Assembly (NCBI RefSeq): GCF_000276665.1
Contig: NW_004955435.1
Coordinates: 1,000,809-1,064,808 of the forward strand
Length of the DNA stretch: 64,000 nucleotides
Origin: Chinchilla lanigera
Lineage: Eukaryota; Chordata; Mammalia; Rodentia; Chinchillidae
Direction: 5' to 3'
The notes under the pieces: generated by a model
Database searches by the model: none
What the model was told of the DNA's origin: nothing
What the model saw: only the letters and a program-made list of their open reading frames with translations
Part shown: piece by piece, positions 46,421 through 59,779 of the stretch
Layout: every line of letters starts with the position of its first letter
Position numbering within the stretch: position 1 is the stretch's first letter
Made by a program: the position numbers and the translations under genes

Positions 46421-47190
46421 GATATCTCCCACATAGCGTATAGGTATTCTTAGACTTACGATGTGGCTACATCTTGATAAAACCATCATAGGTAGAAAAT
46501 ATTACCTTGCTCTTTCTCTTATTAGAGACATTTTCTACACTACAGTGCAGGCAGAATGAAGCAGCAAACACAGGTTTCCTGTAACTAAAGTGGAAAGGAT
46601 CAGAATTTGGAAACACAGATGATTGGAAAAAGGTTTATCTCCAAGATTTCTGCTTCTCTTTAACAAGGGAGGAAAAAATATTAGATTTACATTGCCATTT
46701 TAAAGTGTTAAAAGATTAGACAACATATACGGAACCACATTTTTCATTCATTGGTTGTACAGGACTGCAACTCCCAAGAGAAGGGAACTTCACAGAAAAA
46801 GACCTCATAATTTCTGCTGAGAGGTCTCATTCTGAGTATAAGTTAAGGAGAACACTACAAGTCTGGAGAAACAACTGTGGCAAGCAATTATGATAGTTCA
46901 TACATACTGAAAAAGCTTATGTTCCCATTAGTCCCTGGGAAATTATCTAAAACAAAAAATCCCCGGAGAGTTAGATAGATTCCTTTAGGAATGAGGTTAA
47001 AGGAGCTCTGCTGTTCCTTTGGGTAGTTATAAACCAGTAAAGCCAGTATTGCCAAACCTAAACTGATTCCCAGTAAACTAACTGCATCCAGAATAATGCC
47101 CAGCATCCATACCAAAAATCCAACAGTTAACAGCATAAAATAAGCCATATAAGGCTTTCAAAAATAGTCCTAAATGCAAGTTGTGCAAAG
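46421..47190 (-). other. Unassigned; holds a short hydrophobic open frame (46888-47148)
   Basis: The minus-strand frame from 47148 to 46888 codes 86 residues beginning MAYFMLLTVGFLVWMLGI, with two hydrophobic stretches in the first 40 residues and then YNYPKEQQ. A stop lies four codons before the Met. I know no family for it. It could be a chance frame, or a scrap of a processed pseudogene or retroelement. No gene is claimed. Confidence 0.3.
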
Positions 47191-48500
47191 ATGCAAGAAA
47201 TTATGACCCATAAGTAAAGGAAACACTAACTAATTGAAACAGACACAGGGATGAGAAAAAGAATCAAAGTGGCAGGCAATTTAGGTTCCACATGCTCAAA
47301 AGTGATGAGAAATTAGAACACAACAAGAAGATAAATAGACTATATAAAAAGACCTAATGAATTTTCATTGAAAACTATGGTCTTTACATAAAATATATAC
47401 TGGTTGCAATTGAAAATAAATTAGACTATAGAAAACAGATCAGTGAATCTGAAGACAGAGCAGTAGAAACTTTGTAAATATAGATATATATATATAAGAA
47501 ATATATATATTATGTAAAGGAAAAATATATATGGACAATGAAAGATATTCTGAAAAAAATCTCCAAACTTTAGTGGCCGGTAGAACAATACCAAATAGTC
47601 TAATATAAATGTCATTGTATAACCAACATTTAATTACAAACAACAGCAACATTAAATCATGTTTGTAAAATAGATAGCAGTGATTAGTAAAATGTCTGAT
47701 AAAAATAATAAGAGAGAGGAAATATATGCATGCTGTTGGAAGCTCACAGTCTAACTATGAAGTAATATAATTTCAAGGAAAAGTAAAAATGGCCAATAAG
47801 TACATAAAAGTGTTCATATCTTTGGGCATTAGGGAAATGCAGATCAGAACAGTACTGAGACTCCATCTTACTGGAGTGAAAATGGCCATGATCAATGGCT
47901 CCAAACACAACAGTTCTGGTGAAGGTGTGAGGAAAACGGAAGAATATGAGGTAACGCAGTGACTGTGGAAATCACTACAGAAAGTTCTCAAAAAACTAAA
48001 AGTGCAAATTCTGTCTGACTCTGCTGTAACTCTTCCCTACATCGTCTCGAAAGAGTTGAAGATGCACCGTGACGATACACATATGCCCATGCTACAGCAG
48101 CACAATCGGTAAAGCACGGGAGAGGCCTGTATGCCAAACCAACAGATGAATGGGCAAAGAAAACGGAGATTATGTTGGTGCACACGCGACATATAGCACG
48201 AAATAATAAACTTGAGTCATTTATGGGAAAATGGATGGATCTTGGGCCATATGTTAAGCAAAATAAATCAGACGCAGAAGGCTTAATGTCACACGGATTC
48301 TATTACAGGAAAACCTCACGTGTAAATAGTTTAAAGAGCAAAATTAAAGGGATATGCCAGGGAAGAGGCCAGCAGACGCTGTGGAGATGGAAAGCGGATT
48401 TGGGAAAGGGGAAGCGGGGAGGAAGGGAGGGCCGAAGGAGGGAGGGCGGTAAAATAGTTTACTTCGGTTAGGGAGAAGACGGAATAATAAAATGAGACAT
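47191..48500 (+). mobile_element. Old L1 fragments, plus strand, with AT-rich tract
   Basis: 47820-48480 matches the L1 3' region (AGGGAAATGCAGATCAGAAC, GAGACTCCATCTTACTGGAG, ATGAATGGGCAAAGAAAACG, ATGTTAAGCAAAATAAATCA). 47250-47700 looks like the L1 ORF1 end and includes TA-rich sequence at 47480-47545. Frames are lost. Confidence 0.7.
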
Positions 48501-49990
48501 AAGTCCATAAAATAGGAAATCAACTACAATTCTAGATAGAAACAAACATTATAATATTATTAACAAACATCATAAACATGAAACACTAAAGAAGTTATAA
48601 ATTATGTACAACCCTGCAAAATATACGATATTGTTGAGAAGTTAAAGAAGACATAGAAGGAGAGATATACCACAGTGCTCATGGGTTGAAAAGATTCAGT
48701 ATTGTTATTATAACAGCTTTCTGCTAATTGATTTACAAATCCAGTGCAGTCCCAGTGAAATCCAGGAAACCAGTTGTTTCATTAACATATAAGCTATTTC
48801 AGAATTTATGTGGAGATATAGTGGATCTAAAGTGGGTGACACTACGTTTTAAAGGACCAAGTTCAAGAACTGACATCACTGGTTTTGAAACATCTGTAAG
48901 ACTGTCATGACTAATATAATTATATATCAGGGCAAAGATAGAACCATACAGTTTGAGTAATTCAAGACTTATGGCACATTACCTAAGCACTGACTCACAG
49001 GATGATAAATAATAGCAGTAAGCATATTTTTAAAACTTGAACATGAAATTTCTACCACAACAGAACATATGCTGACGCAGTACAACAATTCCATTTTTAA
49101 AATAATTGAGAGAATAGATAAAGTATTATTTGACAAAAGTGGAAGTAAAAATGGAAGTTCTACATTATTTGAAAAATAATCGCTCCCATTTTGTGACAAA
49201 AAATCAAAAAGGAAATTGAAAATTAGTTTGAGTTGTATTATGAGAACACGGCATCAAATTTGTAGGATACAGTTAAAACAATGATTGGAGAAAATGTGTA
49301 GCTTTAAATACTATATTAGATGATAAAAAAGTTTAAAAATCATTTATCTAAACTTCAATCTTGAGACTCTTAGAACACTCAATAAATGATATATCAATTC
49401 TCCCTATCGATACTTATCCAAATAATATAAAATATTATCTACACCAAAACTTGAGGCAAGCTTTCATAGAAGCTTTATTCACAATAGTCCAAATCTGGAA
49501 ATATCCCCAATATTATTTAACAGACTGATTAAAAGTTTTTCCATATTTGCTCAATGTAATACAAATATCAATAAATAGTAATCAATAGTATTAATGAAAT
49601 GAAATATGTTACTCATCAGAAGAAGGCTCTCATAAAAGTGAACATATGGTATGATTTAATTTATATAGAATTGTAGAAGAGACAGATCTAGTGGTTAGTG
49701 ACAAAAGTCAGATTATTTGCATCTTTAGTTTAGAAGAAGAGGTACAATGACTGCAAACAGGAAAGCAATTATATTTGAAGATCAAAATGAGTCAAAATGC
49801 TAAAATGAAGATTTGGGCAAATTTTATATTTAGGGAAAAAGAAATAGAAGTTCAATAATTGGAATGGAAGAGAAACTGCCATTATTTAAAGGTAATATCT
49901 TCATCAATAATAAAAAATCCAACAGATAATCAATGATTTAATTATTCTAATCAGGGAATTCAGCAAATTTGCTGTATGAAATAGGTTAAG
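48501..49990 (+). mobile_element. Old L1 fragment, plus strand
   Basis: GAAAAGATTCAGTATTGTTA and AATCCAGTGCAGTCCCAGTG begin a stretch that follows L1 ORF2 3' text; it fades after about 49700 into AT-rich sequence. Confidence 0.6.
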
Positions 49991-49997
49991 CAAATTA

Positions 49998-50237
49998 ATG
50001 CCACTTCTCTGTAGCAGAGGTTAGCAAACTAGAACCTACTGGCCCAATCTGGTTGTCAACTATCTTTTGTAAATAAATTCTTATTGGATGATAGCCATGT
50101 CTTCTTGCAGTGTACTGCCTAGAGCTTCTTTCTGGATTCCATTGGAGAGCTGAATGGTTACATTAGTGACTGCTTGGCTCAGAACCCCTAAATTACTCAC
50201 TGTCTGGTCCTTTATACAAAATATTTGTTGTACCTTG
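49998..50237. mobile_element. Non-autonomous hAT-Charlie-type DNA transposon
   Basis: CAGAGGTTAGCAAACTAG, TTTTGTAAATAAATTCTTAT, then TGTCTGGTCCTTTATACAAA, the order of a common mammalian hAT-Charlie element. Ends and duplications are eroded. Confidence 0.75.
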
Positions 50238-52029
50238 TTTTATAGCAACAATAATCAAATAGAAAAATATAACAGAAAGTCAATATCCAGTTTATAAAAG
50301 TTACAAAATTTATTTTTTTTGTTATGAATCTATAAATTAACCTAACAAATAAGCACCACTTTATGGTAATGATGTCTTTGTTAAAGGATTTGAAAACATA
50401 ATTAAATGGAAAGGTATTCCACACTTACAGATGGGTCATTAGAGGTACAAATTTCCTTTAAATTAACTTACAAACTCAAGGCAAACCCAATCAGTATTAC
50501 AGATATGATGTTTAGGGACTTGGCAAAGTCTTTCTAAAGCTTATGGAGGACATTAAAGATCCATATAAGGGAAAGTGAAGATATGCCTAGTATTTGGGAA
50601 GAAATAGTCCTGGACCACTAATTTACAGTGTATACTCTATACTCTAAAAATGGCTTTTGGTGTTTCAGGTATCTAAATGTAAAATATCATAACATTGTTG
50701 AAAATGAAGAAAACTACATTGTCATTTTGGACATGATTCATAAAAGTCTTAAAATTCCCCAAAGCAAAAACCATAGTGTAAGAATATGAATGCATCAGGT
50801 CACACGAATAGTATACATATGGAATTCTTAAAATTACAGCAAAAAAGGACAAAATTAATTCAAAATGTGCAAAGGATTTATATTTAGATTTTATAGAAAA
50901 GTAGCTTCACACTGATCATGAATATCTTATGAGATGCTCAAACTCACCAGTAACTGGATAAAAAAATAAACAAGACAATAATCCACTTCTATGAGATAAG
51001 CAAAAAATTGATAATACAAGCAAATTTGCAGATACGGGGGGATGGGAACACGTGGGCACTTGTGGAAGACTGCAGTTATTCTACAACATAATCTGCAGTA
51101 CTTACATGAGGAAGTACATCTACAAGCTTAGTTATGAATACTGAGCGTGCGTGTGCTCTTGCTGTGCACCTGAGCACCATCACGGAGTACGTGTTCACTA
51201 CTGCCCACTCGAGTACCTCCTCAGCGAACTTGGCTCCACCCTCACTCAACGTGTTCAGCCTTCCTGAGTGTGTGTGCTTCTCTATACCCGTGTCGTGTCG
51301 GCATTTGCGTTTACGAGTACTCACTCTGCCAGTCACATCTTCTTGCTTAGTGTGTGTGAATGATTTCTGAGTATGACTCAGGAAGCCCACTCCTGTCAAG
51401 TACCTTAGAGAATATTTTCATAGGTTTGTAAGGGACATGTATGGAAGCATTCAGTAGCTATTATAGTAGCAGGTTGGAGGCAATCTATTGATGCACAAAT
51501 GAACGTGAAAAGTGCATACTTTGGAAACCAAAAACAAATAGTATCACAAAGAAATGGATACTTATAAGAATTCTAGCAAGGGGAGAAAGTAAGAAATCAC
51601 CAAGGGGTTTGTTTAAATCCAATAAATGCACAAAAACCTTCATATTTTAAGAGAAACATATGTTTAAGGCTATAACTAAACACATTATAGTAGGTACTTA
51701 GCTGGGTACAAGACTTGAATGAAACTCAAGATTTAGGGTGAAAGGTGATGAAATCAAAACAAAAAAGACCTTACATTAACTTCATGTGTACAAATGCCCT
51801 GCAAAAACAGTGAGGTGGCTTTTGGCCCTGATTAAGAGAAAGAGGATTAACTCAACTCTTTTACTTGCTCGGCACAGAAAACAAAGAAGGATGAAAGAGA
51901 AAAAGTCAAACTTCGTTTTAAAGCTTAGACAGTCGCAGCTAACATGCACTGAGAGAAGTTGAGTATATATTCTGATGTTTTCTGAAGTTATTTTAGTGCA
52001 TATTTACCAAAAACTACATAAAAGATAAT
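50238..52029 (+). other. Old L1-derived patches in intergenic DNA
   Basis: 50440-51070 carries L1-like text (GCAAACCCAATCAGTATTAC, GGACCACTAATTTACAG). 51080-51400 is less AT-rich and unassigned. The rest is unrecognised. No gene. Confidence 0.45.
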
Positions 52030-52400
52030 TCAATCTATCCTGACTAAATTCTTCACTTTGTCTGCATTTGGATCATAATTTCTAATATGATTTAAGTATA
52101 TTTTCCTCAAATTGTAGTAAATATAGTTTGCTAAGTCACTCCTCTTAGGTGCAATTAAATTACTTATTGGTAATGGAGAGTCACCGGAAGGATGTAAATG
52201 AGCTGTTAACATGGCACTTCACTGCCACAATAATTTAGAGCCACTAGCTAGCTTGATGTGTCTGCAATAAATGTTTTATTATTTAGGAAAAATTCGCTAT
52301 ACAAGTTGCAACGTGTCACGCTCATTCATGCTGTAAATCAACAAAGATCAGCAGGCTGAATAGGGGAATGAAAAGCTTGTTTAGAAACTGACATAAGCTT
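52030..52400. other. Unique AT-rich stretch, candidate conserved non-coding element
   Basis: Non-repetitive, with CAATTAAATTACTTATTG and AATAATTTAGAG words of homeodomain type. Conservation not checked. Confidence 0.22.
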
Positions 52401-53639
52401 TCAGATGGGCAGGGATGGTTGAAGTTAGCTGCATGCATTTTTCTTTGCTTGTCATAGTTACCACTGGAATTTCAGTGCTGAAGATAGAAGATAGTTTTGC
52501 TTTATGAAATTATACCCACAGAAACAGTGCTGCATGTACACAGATACGGTCATAATGAAGTAGGCTGTAAGGAAGCCACAGGAAAGTGAGAGCAGCCCCG
52601 CGTTTGTGAAGTGTGGGGTAGAGTTTCCACGTGATGTCTCTGGACACAATAAAATTGCTCCACGGAGATTAAAGCTCATGCTAGAAGCCACAGCGTGCCC
52701 TAGCACTATATAGTAATTGCCAGACAACACTATAAAGCATCATGCAGTTTAGCGTTTGCAAAACACCTGGGAATTTTCCCCTTATTTGCTTTGTCTCCGT
52801 TTTCAAAGGCACCAGCTTGCAAAAAAACTCCATCATGATGTCTCCAGATCGTGGTAGTGACAGCAAAGAGGTTAATGCAGACCTACTAAGTGTGATCCTC
52901 ACCAGCACCGCCCCACACTCAGTGTGCTAACTGAGAAAGTGCCACAATTGGCTCCAAGGATGCCCTTGGTCTTGAAACAGTGACGCACAGACTCTTGTAT
53001 GTGCCTCCTCTTGCGCCAGAGAAGACAGTGTCCTGCGCTACCAAACACTGAATACTTCTGTGCAAAATAGCCACAGATAATTGACACATGTGTAACTTAT
53101 CTTTATAGTATAACAGCATTGTCTTACCTTTAGAACAACATCCTTATTCCCTATTTCATACATTATAATCAGTACTATGCAATAAGACTTTTCTATTTAA
53201 AGTTCATCAAGGAATTAGTAAAATGCTAATCACCATACTGAGATTGTCTTCCTGGAAGTAGACTTGTCACAGATATCAGCTCCTGAAGTCCAAGTTAAAA
53301 AAAAATAAAAAAAATTAATATTATGATTTATTAATGATGTTGAAAAGATTGAGATTCGAGAAAGGGATCATTTAAGGTAAAGGGAAATGCAACAGTACGT
53401 AGATAGGAGGGGAAGAGGTGCCCGACAGTGAGCTCCTGAGTGATAGGCTCCCATCAGGCTCTGCTTGTGTCAGTCCAGGAAAAGATCTCAGGGGAACTGT
53501 GAGGTCACGGTGTCTGTGGAGGATACTCCAGTGATCACAGAACGCAGCCTCACAGCCAGTGCTACATTTCTGGAAGCACGAGGCTGGGTGTAATTTGCAC
53601 TCACTAAAATTTGCAAGTCTTAAAAGTATAATTTAATAA
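52401..53639. other. Intergenic, nothing recognised
   Basis: No gene. Contains an A-rich tract at about 53297-53320. Confidence 0.45.
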
Positions 53640-54220
53640 ATGTTGACAAATAAATATATCCCTTGAATCCCTGCTGCTAACAAGATGAAGAATTTTTCGA
53701 TCACTTTAGGAAAGGTTATGGAGTTTTCTTGAAAAAAATTCTCTCTCTCTCTATCATAGGTAATCAACATTTAAATTTTCATCAACACAGAGGCATACAT
53801 TGCTTTTGTATGTTTTCAACTTTGGGTCAAGAAAAACATTAGATACTTTCATGTCCAACTTCTTTCACTTGTTATGTTTTTGTGATTCATTGCTATTGCA
53901 AACATCAAAGATTCCTCTCTTTATGTTCTGAGATGCATCATGTTGTGCGTTTTATTTTCTCTAACTGATGATTTACTGAGTAATTCCCATTTTTATTATC
54001 ACGAATAAAACAACTCTGGGCATTCTTACGCAAATCTTCAGGTAGACTTTAAAAACGTTCTCTTGGGAACATATTTGAGTGGAGCTGCTGTACAAGTGTA
54101 CATCTAACTGTGTGTGAAACTTCCCAAAGTGACTATACCACACTGTGCTTCAACAGCACTGTATGAGAGTTTTGACTGCTTCAAGTTCTCACCAGCACTT
54201 AATATTATCAGTGAAAAGTA
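53640..54220 (-). mobile_element. Old L1 3'-region fragment, minus strand
   Basis: Antisense L1 text: GATTCATTGCTATTGCAAAC, AAAACAACTCTGGGCATTC, TGAGTGGAGCTGCTG and AGTTCTCACCAGCACTTAAT. Confidence 0.75.
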
Positions 54221-54559
54221 TGCGCTTAAAAACACTTTCAGATAGAAATAATTCAAAATTTAAAATTATGCACAAATATTTACCTTGTGCTGGTAGTGAA
54301 AGCATTATTATAAGCTATAATCAGAGAGATGCCCTAAAAAATTAAGAACCATTACTTAGCCAAATTGTTTCATTGACATTCATCCCTACCCTCCTTTGAT
54401 AAGTTAGTGTATATTTTCCCATTACTTCAGTGGGTGGGAAGTAGTACGAATAGGTCTTAGTTTGCTAAAATAAATACCTACTGTTTTAGTAAGCTAACGA
54501 TAAATGCATTAGACATTAATACAGGCCCTCTCTGAAAAGTTATTATGCAATATTTTTTC
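54221..54559. other. AT-rich intergenic sequence
   Basis: Nothing recognised. Confidence 0.45.
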
Positions 54560-55140
54560 ATATTCAATTTCTTAGATCAGGCAAGAAATCTAGAGATTTG
54601 AAAGCCTAAGAGTTAAACATCTCTCCCACTCAAAAACTAAAAAGAAAATTACCACATAATCCAGCAATTCCATTACTGAGTGTGTATCTAAAGATTAAAT
54701 CATGAAACCAAGAAGATACTTTCACTCTCATGTTTATTGCAGCACTACTCAAGAGCTAAAACACAAAATCAACTCAGATGCCCTTCTATGGAGGAACGGG
54801 TAAAGAAAATGTGGTACATGGAATATTATTCAGCCATAAAAGAAATGAAGTCCTGTCATTTGTAGCAACATGGATTGAACTGAAGATTATTGTTCTGTGA
54901 CATCAACCTGACAAAGAAAGGCGAATACTGACGGTTCCCACATACTTGTGGAAACTGGTAATTCCATCCTGAGGAAGCCTGCATTGGGTCGTGGTCCCTG
55001 GAGATGTAAGGACCCGGGCAGTGGGGATGGAAAGAATGTCTGTAAGGAGCACTTGATGAAGAGGAGAGGAATTACTTCTACTTTTTCTCTACACAGTAGG
55101 GTGACTGTGGTTTAAAATAGTTTATGATATACTTCAAAAT
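54560..55140 (+). mobile_element. Old L1 3' end, plus strand
   Basis: CCACATAATCCAGCAATTCC, CATGTTTATTGCAGCACTAC, ATGTGGTACATGGAATATTA and TTCAGCCATAAAAGAAATGA is the L1 3' end in forward order. Confidence 0.85.
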
Positions 55141-55266
55141 GAGCAAAAGAGCTCAAAATTCTCAGCACAGGCATTATTTATGTTTTAAGAAATGGAAATG
55201 TTGTGTCTCCTATTTGACTGTTGCACATTGCCTGCATGGATTTAATTATCATACTGAATCCACAGA

Positions 55267-55613
55267 TGTTGTTACGGTTTAGATCAAGAATGATCCTCCA
55301 GACTCTCACGTGCTCAGGGGTGGAGCACGAGGTTCAACAGCTGAAGGAGTTGTTGGGGCCCGGTCTGAAGAGGTGTGTGACCTGCGGCAGGACCTGGGAG
55401 GGTGTGTCTCCTTCCCATGCTCTTGTCTTTGCTCTCTGCTGCTTGACTGCGTAACATGAGCAGTTTTCCTCTGTAGTAGGCCCTTCCCCTGTGCTGTTTT
55501 TCTCTTGGAACAAACTGACCATGGACCGTAACCAGGAGCCCAAGTAAGCCTCTCCTCTCGTAAATTTTTGTGAGGCATTGTGTCTCAGCAACAAGGAAAA
55601 TGACTGAGACAGA
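55267..55613 (+). mobile_element. MaLR-type LTR
   Basis: Starts TGTTGTTACGGTTTAGATC and ends near TGTCTCAGCAACAAGG...GACTGAGACA, the MaLR LTR plan, with GGAGCCCAAGTAAGCC before the end. About 345 bases. Confidence 0.82.
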
Positions 55614-56549
55614 TGCACAGATACTATGTCTCAATAAAAAATAAATATAAAGAAGCTTACAGTGGGTGAGCAGGGATGTGGTGTGGAGGAAGCCATATTC
55701 ATATGTATAGTTGAAACATTTCACATGAAAAACACCCCCAGTTCTGAAAGAATTTATCTTTGTTGAACTCTAGTTTTCTTTTCTGAATCTGGAAATGGTG
55801 TGGAACAGAAGGAAGGAGAGTAGACACAGAGGAAGCAGAAAAAAAGAGCAACCTGAGATCTGTAGAACTCTAGAGAGTCACTGTAGGCAAAATCTGGTAC
55901 CATTCTGAAATTTGGGGAATACAGCCCCTCAGAATTTGTGGAGGCCAGGATGTGTGCTCAGAAATGTTTGCAGAACATTAACTTAGACAAGCCTGATCTA
56001 CCTGGGGGCGTTTGGGGTAGATCTACTTAGAGAGGCTCTGTAATTTAACTGCTTTGGCGAAGTGAGTCCAACTGTTGTAGATCTCTGCTACTGGAAACAG
56101 CTCTTGCATATGTGTTTACTACGCAGGCATTACTTTATTACTTCATATGACTCTAGTTAAAAAATGTTACAAATCATTCCTTGTAAACAGTGAGGACTTA
56201 AGTCTGGCAGTTCAAAGTAGATGAAACTCTTGCTGTCTATTAGGAAGAAGAAATAGCATTGCTTTCTGTCTCCACACTGATGATAAAAGACAGTCTTCCT
56301 GACCCAACTGTTTTGTGAAAATAAAGTTGAATGCCTAAACACACAATGGAGAACAAGCGCAGGTAAGGTTTATGAACCATGACTAACCTTGTCTCTGCGC
56401 ATTTTAGCACATCTTCCCAAGATGACCCAATGTTCATGCTGTCCCAGTTTAATCTGAAATTAACCTTCATGATGCCATTTCCTGTCTGGCACCTAACTTT
56501 GAATGGTGTCATTGTCACACGGTGATTTGGTTCACTAGTTCACGGTGTT
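55614..56549. other. Intergenic, nothing recognised
   Basis: No gene seen. Confidence 0.45.
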
Positions 56550-56650
56550 CATTTGGACAAGTTACTACTAATGTGTCTATGCTTCAGTATCCTCAGCTGT
56601 GAAGGAGAAATGACCCTGTTAACAGCATGCTTCCCCGAGGTGCTGTGATG
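56550..56650 (+). mobile_element. MIR SINE fragment
   Basis: GGACAAGTTACTACTAATGT, then CTTCAGTATCCTCAGCTGTG corresponds to the MIR centre. Confidence 0.65.
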
Positions 56651-57354
56651 GACAGCCAATACAATTTATTGTGGAACATTTTACCTGATGCAAAAAAAGG
56701 AGTTTTTATGGGAAAATGATATGACTTTCTCTCTGGCATCACATAATGGTTCAGAGAGCTTGTGTATTGCTTTATGAAAACATTTATTTAGAAAGTGCCT
56801 AGACAACCTTAAACAACCAGTGTTTTCCAATATAAAATATTAAGACTACTTTTATTGCTTTTGCTATCATCAATTATTATTATTAAAAATGAGGACAGAG
56901 TACGGTTTTCAAAAGTATAATGAACCAGCTGAGCCATAATACGTTATTATGGCCCTCCCATTAGCTCACCCATCCTGAAATCTCTACAGGTGCTTATGAT
57001 AGGTATGAGACTCATATCTAAGACTCTTCTTAACTACAAAAGAATAAAACAATTAAATTCAAGCTATGAATTTGATTGTTACCTAAGACATCTTTGGTAG
57101 CTTGGTTAGACTCTCATAACCCTACTAAGAGAGGAATTTCATTCTATTGCCCAAAATATGATAAGGCTTTAACTAAAAAATGACTAAAATTGAAACTTCA
57201 ATGAAGTAAAATTCTCCCACTCCCTCTTAGAGCAGAATAATACATAATGCTTTTTTTAAAAAGTAAAAGCAAGAACTTAGGCAAAGACCAATGAATAAGG
57301 AAATAAATCCCCATTCTAGAGATATTAGAAAGAAAGTTACACGATAATGACGAT
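56651..57354. other. Intergenic, nothing recognised
   Basis: No gene seen. Confidence 0.45.
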
Positions 57355-57560
57355 GATGACAATGAACTGGTGCTTAATTAGAGTTCTGGGAAATCCTTCC
57401 ATGTGACACTATGTTGGATGCTTTATAGGCAGCATCCTCAGTTCTTAGCAAATAATTTTTATAGTATAATACTTATTCTTTAGATGAGAATATACTGATC
57501 AAAGAGATTAATGTTTATTTTGGTCCTTGGTAAGTTACCAAGTCATGATCCAGACCCAAC
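57355..57560 (-). mobile_element. MIR SINE, minus strand
   Basis: ACTATGTTGGATGCTTTATA, then TTCTTTAGATGAGAATA and TAAGTTACCAAGTCATGATC fit MIR read backwards. Confidence 0.6.
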
Positions 57561-57790
57561 TTTGAAAAATATTTTGTACTTTTTCCACAAAACTAGAGCA
57601 TGACCCACTGGACTCTAGTACTTAAGAGGTTGATGTTAATCACATTAAAAATAACTACTCAGTTCAATTAAGCTGAAATAATGAGTTTTGTGTGGTTATT
57701 CTTTTTCATAAGAAACAAGAAATTTCAGTAATTGTGTTATTACATTTTAGAGGTAACTATAATAGACAACATTATATATACAATAAATTT

Positions 57791-57853
57791 GTTTTTTGTC
57801 TTTTTGAGACACCGTCTCGCTATGCAGTTCAAGCTGGCCTTGAGCTCACTTTG
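57791..57853 (-). mobile_element. B1-like SINE fragment, minus strand
   Basis: TTTTTGAGACACCGTCTCGC, then AAGCTGGCCTTGAGCTCACT is the complement of the B1 3' half. The 5' half is missing. Confidence 0.85.
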
Positions 57854-58120
57854 TATTAATCAGGATTAATAAAAATATGATTAAAATATAGTCTTTACAT
57901 TATACTTACTTAGGAAGGGTAAATCAGTTATATAAAAAGATATTTTATTACACTTTAAACAAAAGACTTGTCTTTAAAAAGCACAGTAAAGGAGAAGGTA
58001 ATATGCTTTGACTATTCTATCTTAGCTTCTCTGTAGCAAACTTGATATTTCCATTATATTAAGAATTATTGTGGCTTATATTTAAAATTTATTCTGAGGC
58101 AGAGGCAGACCCCGTTGACG
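57854..58120. other. Intergenic, nothing recognised
   Basis: No gene seen. Confidence 0.4.
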
Positions 58121-58570
58121 CTGTATCAAGTCAGGGTTTACTAGAGAAACAGATATAACACAAGGTATATAAATGAATAAGAAATGAAAAGTTCGGCTTG
58201 CTATGGCCAGCCACAAAGTCGGATGAGGAGGTGCGCAGAGGGTGTCTGCAGGCTGGAGACTGAAGGGTTCAGTCCAAGGTCTGCAGCTCACTGTGTGTCC
58301 ATGTGAGTCCGTACCAGGAGGCCGATGGGTCTGTGGAAGAGTCTACACTGGAAGGCTGAAAGATCTGCCGCAGAAGTGGAAGGGTCTGCACTGGAAGCCA
58401 GGAGATGAAGTCCAAGGTGACGGTGAAGACTGGAGCTCCTCTGCAGAACAGAAGACCTGCTTTTCCTCATTTCCCCGTTGGACCATCCAGATGACGAGCC
58501 GCCCTAGGGTGGGTCTTCTACATCCTAGGGTGTGGAATTGCTGCGTTGATTTAGCTAAATATATTTAAAT
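58121..58570. mobile_element. LTR-like repeat (ERVL/MLT-type look)
   Basis: GTCAGGGTTTACTAGAGAAACAG, then TCTGCAGGCTGGAGACTG and a series of related GAAGGGTCTGCACTGGAAG words follow a known mammalian LTR layout. Several internal repeats of GTCTGCA/CTGGAAG are visible. Orientation and family are uncertain. Confidence 0.5.
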
Positions 58571-58829
58571 TTAGTTACATTTTCATACTTCTCCAGTGGA
58601 CACAATCAATCAGCCATGACAGTATTAATGCCAGTTTCTTTGACTTTGCTCTTTTCCACCAGAGACTGGCAAGCGTTTCACTTCTCCTGCTCCATTTCAT
58701 GAACTCTGTTGAAACCAACGGTGATCACAGAACGTATATTCACTGTGAAGCGTAGATGAAAGGTTTAAAGGTTTTTGTGGCAGAATTAACAGTAACCCCA
58801 AAATATTCTTTTAGACATGTTGTTAGTTT
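58571..58829. other. Intergenic, nothing recognised
   Basis: No gene seen. Confidence 0.4.
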
Positions 58830-59340
58830 TTTAAAATAAGTTTTATTGAGATGTGAATAATGTATAGGAAATCATTCACACACAATTTGCTCAGTTTTGA
58901 AAAATGTACACTCATCTGACTGCCATCACATGCAGATATAACCCCCCCAAAATCCTTAATATCTCTGTGGATAAACATGTTTTTTATCCCTTGCCACTGT
59001 GAAATGTTGATCTGCTTTCTATTACACTAGTGTTTTCTGGAATTTTATAAAAATGGATCATACAGTATGGAATCTTTGATCCAGTTTCTTTCTCAGCATA
59101 CTGCATCTGAGTTTCACCTGTCTTTCTGTATGTCTCTGTAGTTCATTTCTCTTTTATCTCCTAAATGTCATTTAATTATATGAACACACTGTGATTACTG
59201 TATCCATTCACCATTGATGGCCATTGGAATGTTTCTAGAATCTGGCTATTATGAATAATTAGCTGTGAAGATTCAAGGACGTGTATTTTTATGAGTATTG
59301 TACTCACTGAGACTGCTGTGTTTTTCCTTGCTTCCCTTGC
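58830..59340 (-). mobile_element. Old L1 3'-region fragment, minus strand
   Basis: AGTTTTATTGAGATGTGAAT, TGACTGCCATCACATGCAGA, TATCCATTCACCATTGATGG and GGCTATTATGAATAATTAGC follow the backward L1 3' region. Confidence 0.8.
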
Positions 59341-59779
59341 CCTGCTGTGTGAACTGAAAGCTGCTTCCTAGAAGTAAACTGGTACAAATGTGGCACTTAC
59401 TTTGTTTACCTTCTGAAAAGATCAGAGCGCACAGCCACATGCTTCCTTTTGTCTAAAGCCCTTGTTAGAGTGAGAACAGAATTTCCCTGCCAATTATTCT
59501 TCATGGTCGCAGAGTACATCCATGTGTCAGTTTTTAATTAACCATGATAACGGGATGGAGAAATCAGTTGGACAATAAAAATATTATGGGGTTATATAAA
59601 CATATACCAAGATATATGCAAAACATTGCATTTACTACCTAATTATCATGTTGAATGCTGAGTGATTTGTAGGAGGAAGTGTTCTTTCTTACACATTCCA
59701 GGTAAGAAAGAAATGTGTCATAGTTAATTTAAAAATTAATAATTAATATCAATGATAGTTTATATCTTATGCATGATAA
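59341..59779. other. Intergenic, nothing recognised
   Basis: No gene seen; AT-rich. Confidence 0.4.

Noticed and set aside
51076..51399. Overlapping open frames on both strands
   Set aside because: Both frames cover one moderately GC-rich stretch, so complementary long frames are expected by chance; no motif recognised.
55314..55724. 136-codon minus-strand open frame
   Set aside because: Overlies the antisense of a MaLR LTR; no protein domain.
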